A stretch of 26,631 nt of DNA from positions 1-26,631 of IMG/VR virus record IMGVR_UViG_3300013233_000412; one strand, 5' to 3'. Below, piece by piece: positions 7,898-16,095 of this stretch. The notes beneath the pieces were generated by a model that was not told the DNA's origin, did no database searches, and was given only the letters and a program-made list of their open reading frames with translations. Source of the DNA: a virus. A program made the translations under genes and the position numbers. The stretch's first letter is position 1, and each line of letters begins with the position of its first letter.

Positions 7898-8547
7898 CGC
7901 TTGAATGTCCTGCGCCTACGCGACGCTCCGGTAGGTGCTGTGGGCGTCTTAGTGTAGCCTCCATGCTCGTCGTGCTCCAGTGCAGCAAGCTCGCTAGCGC
8001 GCCGGGTCTGCTCCCTGCTGATGTTGTTGAGTGTTCTCCTCAGCTGCTCCTCCCTAGACTTCGCGGTCTCCCAGAACACGCGGACACGCAGGAGTCCTGC
8101 ATCTACTTCTACGTAGCGGGAGTCGCAGAAGACCTTATCCTCCACGACATTGGCTGGGACTCCTACTTCCTCCTTGTAGTAGAGCGACAGCGCAGACTTG
8201 ATCACCTTCAAGTGCCTCTCCTGCACGTCCTTTATGCACTTAGCGCGGGTTACCTCACTGGCGACGTAGTTAGTCCAGTTCTGGAAGTAGCTGAACAGCT
8301 TCCCAAGCCCTAGAGGAGACACCTCCGTCATGTCGTCAGGCGGCAGGGGGTCGGAGTGGTCAGCCCACTGGACGTACCCCTCTAGCCCGTCTGGCGCGCT
8401 TGGGGCGTCCAGCGGTCCGGTGATCCGGCTCGCCTCCAGCACCTCATCCGCTGCATCTATAATCCCGTCATAAATCTCCAGCAGATCTTCTACTTGTAGC
8501 GATCGGGCTGTCGGGAATCTACCTGCCCCTTTTCTGTGGTCTGTCAT
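7894..8547 (-). CDS. Conserved-looking phage protein of unknown function (217 aa)
   Basis: AGGAGGT precedes ATG 8547, which overlaps the stop of the Cas4-like gene (TAATG). Residues 1-60 are acidic and loosely structured. Residues about 80-190 are mostly helical and include LGKLFSYFQNWTNYVASEV and LRRTLNNISREQTRRASEL. The C-terminus is Arg/Lys-rich (ASRRRRTFKR), as in proteins that touch nucleic acid. I recall similar helical proteins with an SRE.tRR signature in other phage replication clusters but no established function. Lying between a Cas4-like nuclease and a RusA-like resolvase, a recombination accessory role is plausible but unproven. Confidence 0.55.
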   Translation of the reverse strand: MTDHRKGAGRFPTARSLQVEDLLEIYDGIIDAADEVLEASRITGPLDAPSAPDGLEGYVQWADHSDPLPPDDMTEVSPLGLGKLFSYFQNWTNYVASEVTRAKCIKDVQERHLKVIKSALSLYYKEEVGVPANVVEDKVFCDSRYVEVDAGLLRVRVFWETAKSREEQLRRTLNNISREQTRRASELAALEHDEHGGYTKTPTAPTGASRRRRTFKR

Positions 8548-9902
8548 TAGAACCTCCTGTTCTGTCTCTGTTTATCGGTGTAAGACTGGAGATCAGGCTT
8601 ACACTTCCATCCATACTTGCACCGACTGCATGTGTAGTCGGAGCCCTCGCCTTCCGGCAGCTCTCCGGCATCCACTATGCGTATGATGCGCTCTGCGCGA
8701 GCCGCTACCTCATGCCAGACCCCTGACATAGTGTCTACTACGAACTCGCGAACACTACCCGTAGCCTTACAGACATAGAGGTAGTGTATCCTCTCGTGAC
8801 CGAGAATCTTTGCGTATATAGTCGCTTGTCTTACGTGATCCTTCTTCGGACCAGACAAGGACTTGAATCCCTTCTCGCTAATGGACTTGATCTCCAGCAC
8901 GCCGACAGTGAAGGAGCCGTCACAGGACCCAGCTATGCGCAGCTTAGGCCATACGGCATCGTCCTCCGGAACGAATCCGGGGAGCACGCCGAGTAGCGCA
9001 TGCTGAACTACGTCATGTACGCCATGCCCATAGTCGAAGATCCTACGCAGTGAGGGACTTACAGACTCCACCTGCTTCGTCTTCAGCAGTCCGAGCGCTA
9101 TCTTAAGGTCGCAGGGAGACGTGCTGATCTCCGACGGAGAGATCACCCCACGCCGCCTACCGTTAGGCTTCCTATTCAGCGAGAACAGGTAAGAGTTAAC
9201 CTTGTTCTCCAGATCCTCGTCACGCGTGGAAGAGACTCCTGCTAGCGACATAGGGACAGGGTCCACATCAGCTCCGGCGTCGCAAGAGCCCTTGTATGGG
9301 CAGGCGCGGCAGACGGCGTCTCTGACCATACCTATCGGAGCCATGCTCCCGTTATGCGTAGCAGACACGTAGCAAGCATCGTCCCGGGCGATGGTCGACG
9401 CATTCTCGAAGTCACCAGAGATTCTCCAGAAAGACCACGACTGCGAATTGCAGTCTATGCAGATCAGCACTACCCGCTTAGCCTCCAGAACGTGCGCCTT
9501 CGCAGACGCAACCAGCAGGGACTTCCTATGTGCAGGAGATTTCCCGCTAGCTACCTGCGAGTCTCCGCGTATGGAAATCTCCACGAGCGATTCAGTGCCG
9601 TCCTCACATAGCCACCCGTCACCCCTAACCGTGACCTCGCCGTACGTGGACGAGCTGCCTACCCTATAGCCCTTTAGGGCTCCGAGAAGGTACGACTGCA
9701 CCTTCTCGCGGAATGCCGCTGCCGTCTCTCGAAGTATTATGGCATCAAGTGGCTCAGCATCGCGAGGCTCACCGCTAAGGCTATACACATGACGGGCTCC
9801 ACACCTGTCTTGAACTATCTCCTCGAATCCTACCACCCTACTGTTTCCATACCTGCGCTGCATGGAGTCCTGTAAGAGGTCCCTAAGCTTCATCTTCTCC
9901 AT
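8547..9902 (-). CDS. Tandem Cas4-like PD-(D/E)XK protein: degenerate N-copy plus intact C-copy
   Basis: ATG 9902 is chosen because GGAGG lies 6 nt upstream; the GTG 3 nt earlier is too close. The C-terminal half (about 250-451) has the Cas4/RecB-type nuclease set. This comprises Cys264, GHGVH (His296), Asp328, Glu337-Ile-Lys339, Gln359-x3-Tyr363, and the Fe-S cysteines Cys425, Cys428 and Cys434. Such enzymes resect DNA ends or cut single strands. The N-terminal half repeats the framework: Glu28-Ile29-x4-Cys34, Asp95, Glu108-Ile-Ser110, and Cys198-x2-Cys201-x5-Cys207. It lacks the catalytic Lys and the Gln-x3-Tyr motif. I infer a duplicated protein with one active and one structural domain. 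No CRISPR genes are nearby, so a role in phage recombination is more likely. Confidence 0.75.
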   Translation of the reverse strand: MEKMKLRDLLQDSMQRRYGNSRVVGFEEIVQDRCGARHVYSLSGEPRDAEPLDAIILRETAAAFREKVQSYLLGALKGYRVGSSSTYGEVTVRGDGWLCEDGTESLVEISIRGDSQVASGKSPAHRKSLLVASAKAHVLEAKRVVLICIDCNSQSWSFWRISGDFENASTIARDDACYVSATHNGSMAPIGMVRDAVCRACPYKGSCDAGADVDPVPMSLAGVSSTRDEDLENKVNSYLFSLNRKPNGRRRGVISPSEISTSPCDLKIALGLLKTKQVESVSPSLRRIFDYGHGVHDVVQHALLGVLPGFVPEDDAVWPKLRIAGSCDGSFTVGVLEIKSISEKGFKSLSGPKKDHVRQATIYAKILGHERIHYLYVCKATGSVREFVVDTMSGVWHEVAARAERIIRIVDAGELPEGEGSDYTCSRCKYGWKCKPDLQSYTDKQRQNRRF

Positions 9903-10536
9903 CACTGTCCTCCTTTAGCTCCAGAAACTCGCTCTCATACAGCATGATCCCCTCTGGGACTAGCTGTATGAGGTGAGGAGTCGGAGCATTCTCTGTCTGT
10001 ATCTTGTATGATTTCCTGTTTCTGTTCTTGTTCAGCACGCTAATGAAAGCGGGATATGCATCCCCGGCGCATCTGGAGTCGTACCACGACCTCCTGACGA
10101 TGCACCTACGCGCAATGTTCCCCTCCAGGCAGAGCTCTACATGAAGCAGAGGCTCCTCGCCGGCAGCTGCTGCACCGTCAAGGAGCTTGGACCATACTGC
10201 CTGAGTTAGCAGAAACTTGTCCTTGCGCGTCTGCTTAGACTCTACTCGCCACTCGTAGAAGAGTCGGCCATCTCCGTCCAAGTTGGCCGCACCTGACGCT
10301 ACAGTAGCTCGTGCTCCTACCAACGCATTAGCACGCGCCTCCTGACGCTCCCAAGTAGACTTCCGCTTGAAGTGACTGGCTTGAGGCTTCACGTAGAGGT
10401 GGCACGTGTCTGCGTGCTGTATGAAGTCGTCTACCTTGGTAGACCCTCTAGGGCCTGCTCCTGCCCTGACTCTAACGTCTCCGACCTCTCCGCAGTCCTT
10501 GCACCGTATGCCCTTACACATACGAGGCTCGATCAC
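9883..10536 (-). CDS. Zinc-finger plus PD-(D/E)XK / Holliday-junction-resolvase-like nuclease (217 aa)
   Basis: GTG 10536 overlaps the recA stop (GTGA) with GGAG upstream; an ATG at 10521 is an alternative. Residues 7-46 hold Cys7, Cys12, Cys15, His41, Cys45 and His46, a probable zinc site. Residues 63-135 resemble archaeal-type Hjc and phage resolvases. They comprise Glu63 in a helix, [10 protein letters not shown] with Asp87 and Asp89, EWRVESKQT with Glu99-Ser-Lys101 as the ExK motif, then a helix ([15 protein letters not shown]) and LLHVEL. Such enzymes cut branched DNA. The C-terminus is acidic. It lies directly downstream of recA, fitting recombination. It is a second candidate resolvase next to the RusA-like protein, so its substrate may differ (for example displaced strands or host DNA). 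Confidence 0.6.
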   Translation of the reverse strand: MIEPRMCKGIRCKDCGEVGDVRVRAGAGPRGSTKVDDFIQHADTCHLYVKPQASHFKRKSTWERQEARANALVGARATVASGAANLDGDGRLFYEWRVESKQTRKDKFLLTQAVWSKLLDGAAAAGEEPLLHVELCLEGNIARRCIVRRSWYDSRCAGDAYPAFISVLNKNRNRKSYKIQTENAPTPHLIQLVPEGIMLYESEFLELKEDSDGEDEA

Positions 10537-11558
10537 TGTGCACTCCGCGCTGCCTTGATCGCAGATACGACGTCTGGATTATCCTTTAGCCAGTCCACGG
10601 CGTTGTCTCGGCCCATCCCTATGCTCTTGCCGTCATGCTTGTACCATGCGCCAGCACGCGACATGATCTTCAGCGACACACCTATGTCTAGAACCTCCGA
10701 CGCCCACGCGATTCCCTCACCAAATCGGATCTCGAACTCGCAAGTCTTGAACGGAGGAGCTGTCTTGTTCTTGACGACCTTGACCTTGGTCTTATTGGCG
10801 TAGACGTCATCTCCCTTCTTAAGTGATCCGACGCGAGACACTTCTAATCGCTGAGACGCGTAGAACTTCAGCGCATTCCCTCCGGGAGTAGTCTTAGGAG
10901 ATCCATAGGTGACTCCTATCTTCATGCGGATCTGATTAATGAAGATGATCGAGCAGTTGTTGTTGTTGCAGTGCCCGGTCAGTATGCGGAGTGCCTGGCT
11001 CATGAGGCGGGCCTGGAGCCCTACATGCTGATCCCCTATCTCCCCTTCCAGCTCACGACGAGGTGTAAGTGCTGCGACACTGTCTATGACGATGAGGGAC
11101 ACTGCGCCCGACTTAGCCCAGGACTCTGCTATCTGTAGGGCCTCCTCGCCGTTAGCAGGCTGCGAGAATAAGATCTCCTCTAGATTAACTCCGAGTGCTT
11201 GCGCATACCCCGGATCTAGTGCGTGCTCTGCGTCGATGAACCCGCAGATCTTCCCAGTCTTCTGAGCCTCTGCTATTGCATGAAGGCTCAGAGTCGTCTT
11301 TCCGGAGGATTCCATGCCGAAGATCTCTATAATCCTGCCGCATGGGTAGCCTCTCCCTCCCAGCACCTCGTCTAGTTGGATGCTTCCAGAGGAGATCCAG
11401 TCCTTCACGCCACCCCCTAGCGAGGCGTGTATGCCTCGCAAGGTCCCTGCGGCCTCGTCCCCGAAGAGCTTTCTGCTCTCCACTAGTATCGATTCTATCT
11501 TGTCTGTCCGCGCCTTCTTGACGTCAGCCGCAGTGGGCTTCCTACTTTTCTTTGCCAT
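10533..11558 (-). CDS. recA: RecA recombinase
   Basis: The 341-aa product has all RecA core motifs: Walker A GMESSGKT at 81-88, catalytic Glu111 in [10 protein letters not shown], and Walker B LIVID ending at Asp159. The L1/L2 region has Gln209 in [10 protein letters not shown], and [15 protein letters not shown] follows. RecA forms ATP-dependent filaments on single-stranded DNA and performs strand exchange. Here it would drive phage recombination-dependent replication and repair with the neighbouring nucleases. AAGGAGAA precedes ATG 11558. The C-terminus ends in AIKAARSAQ without the acidic tail typical of cellular RecA, whose tail restrains filament formation. It differs throughout from a standard host gene, which supports a phage-adapted copy. 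Very confident. Confidence 0.97.
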   Translation of the reverse strand: MAKKSRKPTAADVKKARTDKIESILVESRKLFGDEAAGTLRGIHASLGGGVKDWISSGSIQLDEVLGGRGYPCGRIIEIFGMESSGKTTLSLHAIAEAQKTGKICGFIDAEHALDPGYAQALGVNLEEILFSQPANGEEALQIAESWAKSGAVSLIVIDSVAALTPRRELEGEIGDQHVGLQARLMSQALRILTGHCNNNNCSIIFINQIRMKIGVTYGSPKTTPGGNALKFYASQRLEVSRVGSLKKGDDVYANKTKVKVVKNKTAPPFKTCEFEIRFGEGIAWASEVLDIGVSLKIMSRAGAWYKHDGKSIGMGRDNAVDWLKDNPDVVSAIKAARSAQ

Positions 11559-11658
11559 CGCACTTCTCCTTTTTGTCTGTCTGCTTCTTTGCGTCCTTCC
11601 GGACCTTCGCCTGTGCTGTCTTCTCTTGTTGTGTGTTTGCTACTCCGTATTTCTCCAT
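11542..11658 (-). CDS. Small Lys-rich ORF (38 aa) between polymerase and recA
   Basis: This short frame starts at ATG 11658, 2 nt after the polymerase stop, with GGAGGGGAAG upstream. It ends at TAG 11542-11544, overlapping the recA start by 17 nt. The peptide is very basic and polar ([20 protein letters not shown]). The good ribosome site and overlap suggest it couples polymerase and recA translation, as other junctions here do. Without it, the roughly 100 nt between the two genes would be unusually long for this operon. It may be a leader or coupling ORF rather than a functional protein. Confidence 0.5.
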   Translation of the reverse strand: MEKYGVANTQQEKTAQAKVRKDAKKQTDKKEKCDGKEK

Positions 11659-11660
11659 GA

Positions 11661-13604
11661 CTACTTCCCCTCCTCCCAGTTGTTGACAATAGCAGGGTCG
11701 ACCTCCAAGACGACCGGGAGGTCATCGTCAAATGGATGCTGCATGTAATACTGAATTAGCTCCTTTGCCTCTTCAGCTGTTTCCTTCGGCCCCTCGAATA
11801 TAAGCTCATCGTGGACCTGATGTAGCAGAAGCCATCCAAGCACGTCAGTCAGGTGAGGATCAGACGCACAGAGGATCATGGCCCTCTTCACGATATCCGC
11901 GGCACTGCCTTGGATAGGTGCGTTGATTGACTGCCTCTCCGCGTGACCACGCTCAGGTCTGCGGCTAGACCGGATCTTGGATAGGCGCCGAGGACGCCCA
12001 CAAAGAGTTAGGACGTAGCCATACTTCTTTGCGAACCACTTCTCATACTGCATATACCGACGCACGCCTGGGTAGGTGTCGAGGTACATATCGATGTAGC
12101 CCTGCGCCTCTACCTCGGAGACAGGCCTGTTCATGGCAGAGGATAGCTGCACCGCTAGTCCTGCCTTAGAGATCCCATAGACAATTCCGAACCCTACACT
12201 CTTCGCGGCCGTCCGGATGCCTATGATCTCTGGATCTCCTGCACCTTTCAGAGCCACGAACTCCTCGTAAGAGATGCCCTGCATCCTGCACCCCGTGTAC
12301 GAGTGCATGTCCAGGCCAGCCTTAATGCTATTGAGCATTGTATCGTCTCCGTGAGACGATGCAACGAACGCAAGAATGCGCATCTCGAGCTGGCCATAGT
12401 CTGCTACAATATACAGGTGACCGTCCTCTGGCGCGAATGCTCTCCTGATATGGTGTGGATCGTTTCCGGGGCGTGGCACATTCTGTAGGTTCGGCTCAGA
12501 CGACCCGAGTCTTCCGGTCGTCTTAGTCGTGCTGTAGCTTGTGTGCACTCGCTTGTCTGTGTGTATCCACTTTAGCAAACCGGTAGCATACGTACCTTTC
12601 AGCTTAGATGCCTTCTTGTACTGTATGATGAGACTCGCCTCTTCACAGCCATGGTTGTCTGCTAGGTCTTGCAGAATAGCCGCCGATGTCTTCCACTTAC
12701 CGCTAGCCGTCTTACCTCCTGATGGTAGGCCCTTCTCCTCAAACAGCAGCTCCCCTATCTGGGGCCCACTGTTTGGGTTGAATGGTCTACCAACCATCTG
12801 GTTCAGCTTACGAGCTACCCGCTCCATCTCAGCGATCAGAGATGCTTCCACCTCGCGCATCCTCTCACGGGACAGGTACATCCCGCGACGCTCCATGTCG
12901 AATAGAGTCTTGATCTGAGCTTCCTCTGTCTGCCAGTAGGCATCCAGAAGCGTGTGCTCGCGCTGGGCTGCGGTGAGCTCGTCCCTATCGGGGAAGTCTC
13001 GCCACACCTTCACGTCGCCCAAGAGCTTCATTAGATGTAGAGCAAGCTTCCGAGTGACCCACGGGTCCATAGAGGAGTAGTCCAAATACTTATCCCACAT
13101 AGGATGCCCCGGAGCGAACTCGCGAGGATCCATAGAGCCGAACAGCTCTTTGTAGTCAAGCATTGGAATCTGGAAGTAGTCCCACGCACAGGGCTTCAGG
13201 CCATGCCTGTTCTCCCGCGTGTCTTCATCTACCATAAAATCCATATGGACTGTATCTATCCACGGACCTGCTAGATGTATCCCGCTCGTGTTTATGAACC
13301 TGTGAGCGTCGAACTTCACGTTGGCTAGCGCTTTCGGAATGACTGGATCTTCTAGCAGGTCTTTGAAGTGGTGCAGTATGTTCCTCCGGATTAGGTACCG
13401 GCTGCCTTCGTCAGGAGATAGACCCATAACGACCACTTGGTCAGTCATCCTATTATAGCGATTGCCGTTCTCATCCTTTATGAGGCCTAACGTCTCTGTA
13501 TCAACTCCCAATACATCGGCAGACATACACCTACGTATGCACGCTTCGATGTCTTCGGGAGTCTGCACATGCGTAGGCGGTGGAGCTATAGTAACGAACC
13601 TCAT
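11661..13604 (-). CDS. Family A (Pol I-type) DNA polymerase with 3'-5' exonuclease
   Basis: The 647-aa replicative polymerase has both domains. The proofreading exonuclease carries DTET (Asp35, Glu37), NVKFDAH (Asp99) and YSSMD (Tyr176, Asp180). The polymerase carries motif A DYGQLEMRI (Asp402), motif B RTAAKSVGFGIVYG (Arg464, Lys468, Phe472, Tyr476) and motif C HQVHDE (Asp599). Also present is ERQSINAPIQGSAADIVKRA. Phe at 472, as in most Pol I enzymes, predicts discrimination against dideoxynucleotides. There is no 5' nuclease domain. AGGAGGT lies before ATG 13604, which overlaps the previous stop (TAATG). With the DnaB-type helicase and primase encoded just upstream it would form the phage replisome. 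Very confident. Confidence 0.96.
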   Translation of the reverse strand: MRFVTIAPPPTHVQTPEDIEACIRRCMSADVLGVDTETLGLIKDENGNRYNRMTDQVVVMGLSPDEGSRYLIRRNILHHFKDLLEDPVIPKALANVKFDAHRFINTSGIHLAGPWIDTVHMDFMVDEDTRENRHGLKPCAWDYFQIPMLDYKELFGSMDPREFAPGHPMWDKYLDYSSMDPWVTRKLALHLMKLLGDVKVWRDFPDRDELTAAQREHTLLDAYWQTEEAQIKTLFDMERRGMYLSRERMREVEASLIAEMERVARKLNQMVGRPFNPNSGPQIGELLFEEKGLPSGGKTASGKWKTSAAILQDLADNHGCEEASLIIQYKKASKLKGTYATGLLKWIHTDKRVHTSYSTTKTTGRLGSSEPNLQNVPRPGNDPHHIRRAFAPEDGHLYIVADYGQLEMRILAFVASSHGDDTMLNSIKAGLDMHSYTGCRMQGISYEEFVALKGAGDPEIIGIRTAAKSVGFGIVYGISKAGLAVQLSSAMNRPVSEVEAQGYIDMYLDTYPGVRRYMQYEKWFAKKYGYVLTLCGRPRRLSKIRSSRRPERGHAERQSINAPIQGSAADIVKRAMILCASDPHLTDVLGWLLLHQVHDELIFEGPKETAEEAKELIQYYMQHPFDDDLPVVLEVDPAIVNNWEEGK

Positions 13605-14689
13605 TATACCTCCTCTAAGGCCTGCCGCACGGCAGTAAGTCCGGGGAGAGTCACCTGATAGCCGAGCTCTTCCTGCGCCACGTCTACGACCCTGACTGCG
13701 TCAGCTGCCCGGCGAGTCTTACGACTCTTCTCCCATCCAGAGCAAGTCGGAGACATTGACAGGAACTCCTCAATGTCCTCCGCAGCCAGCTCTATATGCT
13801 TCCGCAGCGCAGTAGGGCGTGCGCGCATGTACGCATCCCATATCTCCGCATCGGACCACCCGCGCCACCTCAGCACGCCGACGCTCTTCCTGCACCTAGA
13901 CGCCTCAGTCGATAGATCTGCTATGGACTCAGGCATAGACCTCGGCGAGTGGCACCCTGCGTCAGCAAACGCAAGCAACGCCTCGTCCGCCGTCACCCAG
14001 GAAATATCTGAGATATCGTAGAATACGCTACGGCCGTCTGGGGTTTCTGTTATTCCTGACGGAGTGTCGCGAGTAAGGGCACCCACTAGCGATGTCCCTG
14101 ACTCAATACGCAGCTGAGAGACGGATGGGTCTAGGACGACACGAAGCCCCATCATAGATAACGCACGAAGGACAGGCCCCCTAATAGCTGTGATGCCGCC
14201 AGCTGCATAGAAGTAGAACACACTCGCGTCCTGGCTCCTCTTCCCATTTTTCCCCTGAACGTACACCGGACGGCCGAGGCCTTCTAGGTACATGGCAGTG
14301 AGGTCTACGCGTGAGGACTCCGGGACGTCTGACGCCTCCATGTATTCCATGAGCTCGTCGAATGACTTGGCACGAGACACGATGTCTGGAGTCGAGCACC
14401 ACGTCGACTCCGCATAGATGGGCATATAAGCCCTCGCCCTGCGTGGTAGGAAAGAGTCTTGCGTCTCATCTACGTACTTTGCTAAGAGTATCCCCCAGTT
14501 AGCTGGTCTCGACGTCTCTGGCATATCTAGGACCCAGTTCACGCAGGACTCCTCCGCTCCCTCTACCCCCGTGATGTCTAGCGCCCAGCTCCCGGCAGAG
14601 TAGGACAGGAGTCCGCCTGCCAAGGAGGGGAGCACTTTGGCGTCCTTATCCGTGTCAAGCATCTCCATTATCTGTTCATTTATCTCCAT
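13604..14689 (-). CDS. 361-aa protein of unknown function in the replication operon
   Basis: GGAGGAAT precedes ATG 14689 and the stop overlaps the polymerase start, so the two are translationally coupled. I recognise no family. The N-terminal 100 residues are acidic and mixed alpha/beta. A central region (FYFYAAGGITAIRGPVLRAL, LRVVLDPSV) is the most hydrophobic part but not membrane-like. The C-terminal 120 residues are helical and charged, including SVGVLRWRGWSDAEIWDAYM and LRKHIELAAEDIEEFL; the WSDAEIWDAYM stretch hints at a small helical DNA-binding or AsiA-like fold, only weakly. Tight coupling to the polymerase suggests a polymerase-associated factor (clamp-like, loader or processivity protein), which is purely contextual. 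Confidence 0.55.
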   Translation of the reverse strand: MEINEQIMEMLDTDKDAKVLPSLAGGLLSYSAGSWALDITGVEGAEESCVNWVLDMPETSRPANWGILLAKYVDETQDSFLPRRARAYMPIYAESTWCSTPDIVSRAKSFDELMEYMEASDVPESSRVDLTAMYLEGLGRPVYVQGKNGKRSQDASVFYFYAAGGITAIRGPVLRALSMMGLRVVLDPSVSQLRIESGTSLVGALTRDTPSGITETPDGRSVFYDISDISWVTADEALLAFADAGCHSPRSMPESIADLSTEASRCRKSVGVLRWRGWSDAEIWDAYMRARPTALRKHIELAAEDIEEFLSMSPTCSGWEKSRKTRRAADAVRVVDVAQEELGYQVTLPGLTAVRQALEEV

Positions 14690-14690
14690 T

Positions 14691-14870
14691 CTATTCCTCC
14701 AAGATGTCTAATACTATGCGTAAAATAAGGGTCGCATCGACGTGAGCATCAGCCTCATCGATGCGACCCTTCCTATACAGTGGCGCGGAAGCAGCCCTAT
14801 GGTATGCACGTTTCTGTGCAATCCATAGGGCTATAAGCGGATCACTCCCGCTTAAAGCTTCTCCTGCCAC
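14691..14870 (-). CDS. Small helical hypothetical protein (59 aa, possibly 71)
   Basis: The gene lies between the candidate SSB gene and the 361-aa gene, and its stop sits 1 nt before the next ATG. The start chosen is GTG 14870, because GGAAG lies 7 nt upstream. An ATG at 14906 in the same frame would give 71 aa but has no ribosome site and a 65-nt overlap. The product is helical and amphipathic (PLIALWIAQKRAYHRAASAP, then ATLILRIVLDILEE). No function can be given. The conserved tight spacing makes it likely to be real. Confidence 0.55.
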   Translation of the reverse strand: MAGEALSGSDPLIALWIAQKRAYHRAASAPLYRKGRIDEADAHVDATLILRIVLDILEE

Positions 14871-16080
14871 CTTTCTGCTTCCATCCACTAGCACCTCCCT
14901 TCGCATCAGCGAATGGGTTGTCCACTTTCAGCACATCGGCCTGACTGTCTAGGACAGCTGCGACCCACATTGCCTCTCCATCTTCCTCTTCAGGGAAGTC
15001 GGAGCGCTTGACGGACTTCTCGGGCCGGTAGCGCTCTGCTAGATCCATAGGAGTGAGCAGCTTCTCGAGCGTCTCCTCGTCTAGATCGTATGCCTCCAGG
15101 TCTTCCTCCGCAGAAGACCAGCCGCCCACAGCGAAGTTGAAGCCCTTGAGCTCAACATTCTTGCCGTTGATTGACTTCGTCTTCGACGTGATTGTAGTCT
15201 CAAGCGTAGCATCGAACATGCTGGCCTGTACAACCCAATGGTCAGCGCCTTCTGGCAGGAAGGCTGCGCGCTTCTTCGGTGGTAGCTCATCGTACTCCCG
15301 CTTCTCCGAGGGAGTCATAGACACGCCGCAGCGGTCATTGTCGCAAGCGAACATCGGCCACGGGTAGTCATCTGCGCCGCAGGAGCAGTCGATGGTGTCT
15401 TGTTGTACTTGTGAGAGCTCCTTCGGAGACATCCCGCGCACAGTCGACTCATCTATCAGCTCCGCATCGCAGCTTTCGCATACGAAGGAGGTTGGGTAGC
15501 ACTCCGAGTCGCAGATCTCCCCTGAGGAGTCTGCCGCGATGCATACGCTCTGCATCTTTGCGTGAGCTGCCCAAACCTGATCCCACTGGTCCGTATTCAA
15601 CTCGACCACCTTATGCGTAGGCCCGTGACGCTCTGCTACGCGAGCTGACCCGCTAGCGCACAGCGTACACCGATTCCTTCGAGGGTTCGGCGCATCGTGT
15701 GTGCAGCGTGAGATCGTCTCCTTCCCCTCCTTAGTAGGGTGAGGGATGATGTGGAAATACCGGAAGTCGATGACATCCAGCGCAGTCCGCATCGTGCGAC
15801 GTCCACGGTCCTTCTTGTTGGGGAATGTGACACACCCTACGCACTGCTCGTCGAAGCTACTATGCTCCAAAGTACACGCGATAGGGAACCCACCAGCGGG
15901 CCAGTGGTAGAACCTGTAGTAAGGAGACCCGTCCAGAGGAGGCAGGAATCGCAAGTAGAAGGACTCACCGGACTCAAAGGTCAGTTGCTCCATCTCCCAT
16001 GGGGGGAAGTTACCACCACTCTTTCTCTTTGATACTTGTTTGTAGTTTCGTTTGTTAAAGTTTCTTGGATTGAACGCCAT
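14842..16080 (-). CDS. Cys-rich gp32-like candidate single-stranded DNA-binding protein (412 aa)
   Basis: AAGGAAAA precedes ATG 16080. The N-terminus is basic and disordered (MAFNPRNFNKRNYKQVSKRK). Next comes LTFESGESFYLRFLPPLDGS with YYRFYHW, which recalls the opening of phage gp32-type SSBs (a G-x-x-x-x-R-F/I-L-P-P element before a zinc site). Some 15 cysteines lie between residues 69 and 251 in C-x2-C or similar pairs (80/83, 138/141, 201/204, 232/234, 246/251), suggesting several zinc ribbons inserted in the fold. An acidic stretch (DLDEETLEKLLTPMDLAE and DFPEEEDGE) precedes a basic tail. Position between primase and polymerase fits an SSB. Homology is inferred from motif and context only. 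Confidence 0.55.
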   Translation of the reverse strand: MAFNPRNFNKRNYKQVSKRKSGGNFPPWEMEQLTFESGESFYLRFLPPLDGSPYYRFYHWPAGGFPIACTLEHSSFDEQCVGCVTFPNKKDRGRRTMRTALDVIDFRYFHIIPHPTKEGKETISRCTHDAPNPRRNRCTLCASGSARVAERHGPTHKVVELNTDQWDQVWAAHAKMQSVCIAADSSGEICDSECYPTSFVCESCDAELIDESTVRGMSPKELSQVQQDTIDCSCGADDYPWPMFACDNDRCGVSMTPSEKREYDELPPKKRAAFLPEGADHWVVQASMFDATLETTITSKTKSINGKNVELKGFNFAVGGWSSAEEDLEAYDLDEETLEKLLTPMDLAERYRPEKSVKRSDFPEEEDGEAMWVAAVLDSQADVLKVDNPFADAKGGASGWKQKGGRRSFKRE

Positions 16081-16095
16081 GATTATTTTCCTTGT

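Noticed and set aside
8547-9902. CRISPR adaptation gene (cas4)
   Set aside because: No cas1, cas2 or repeat array is visible; the gene is flanked by recombination genes of the phage.
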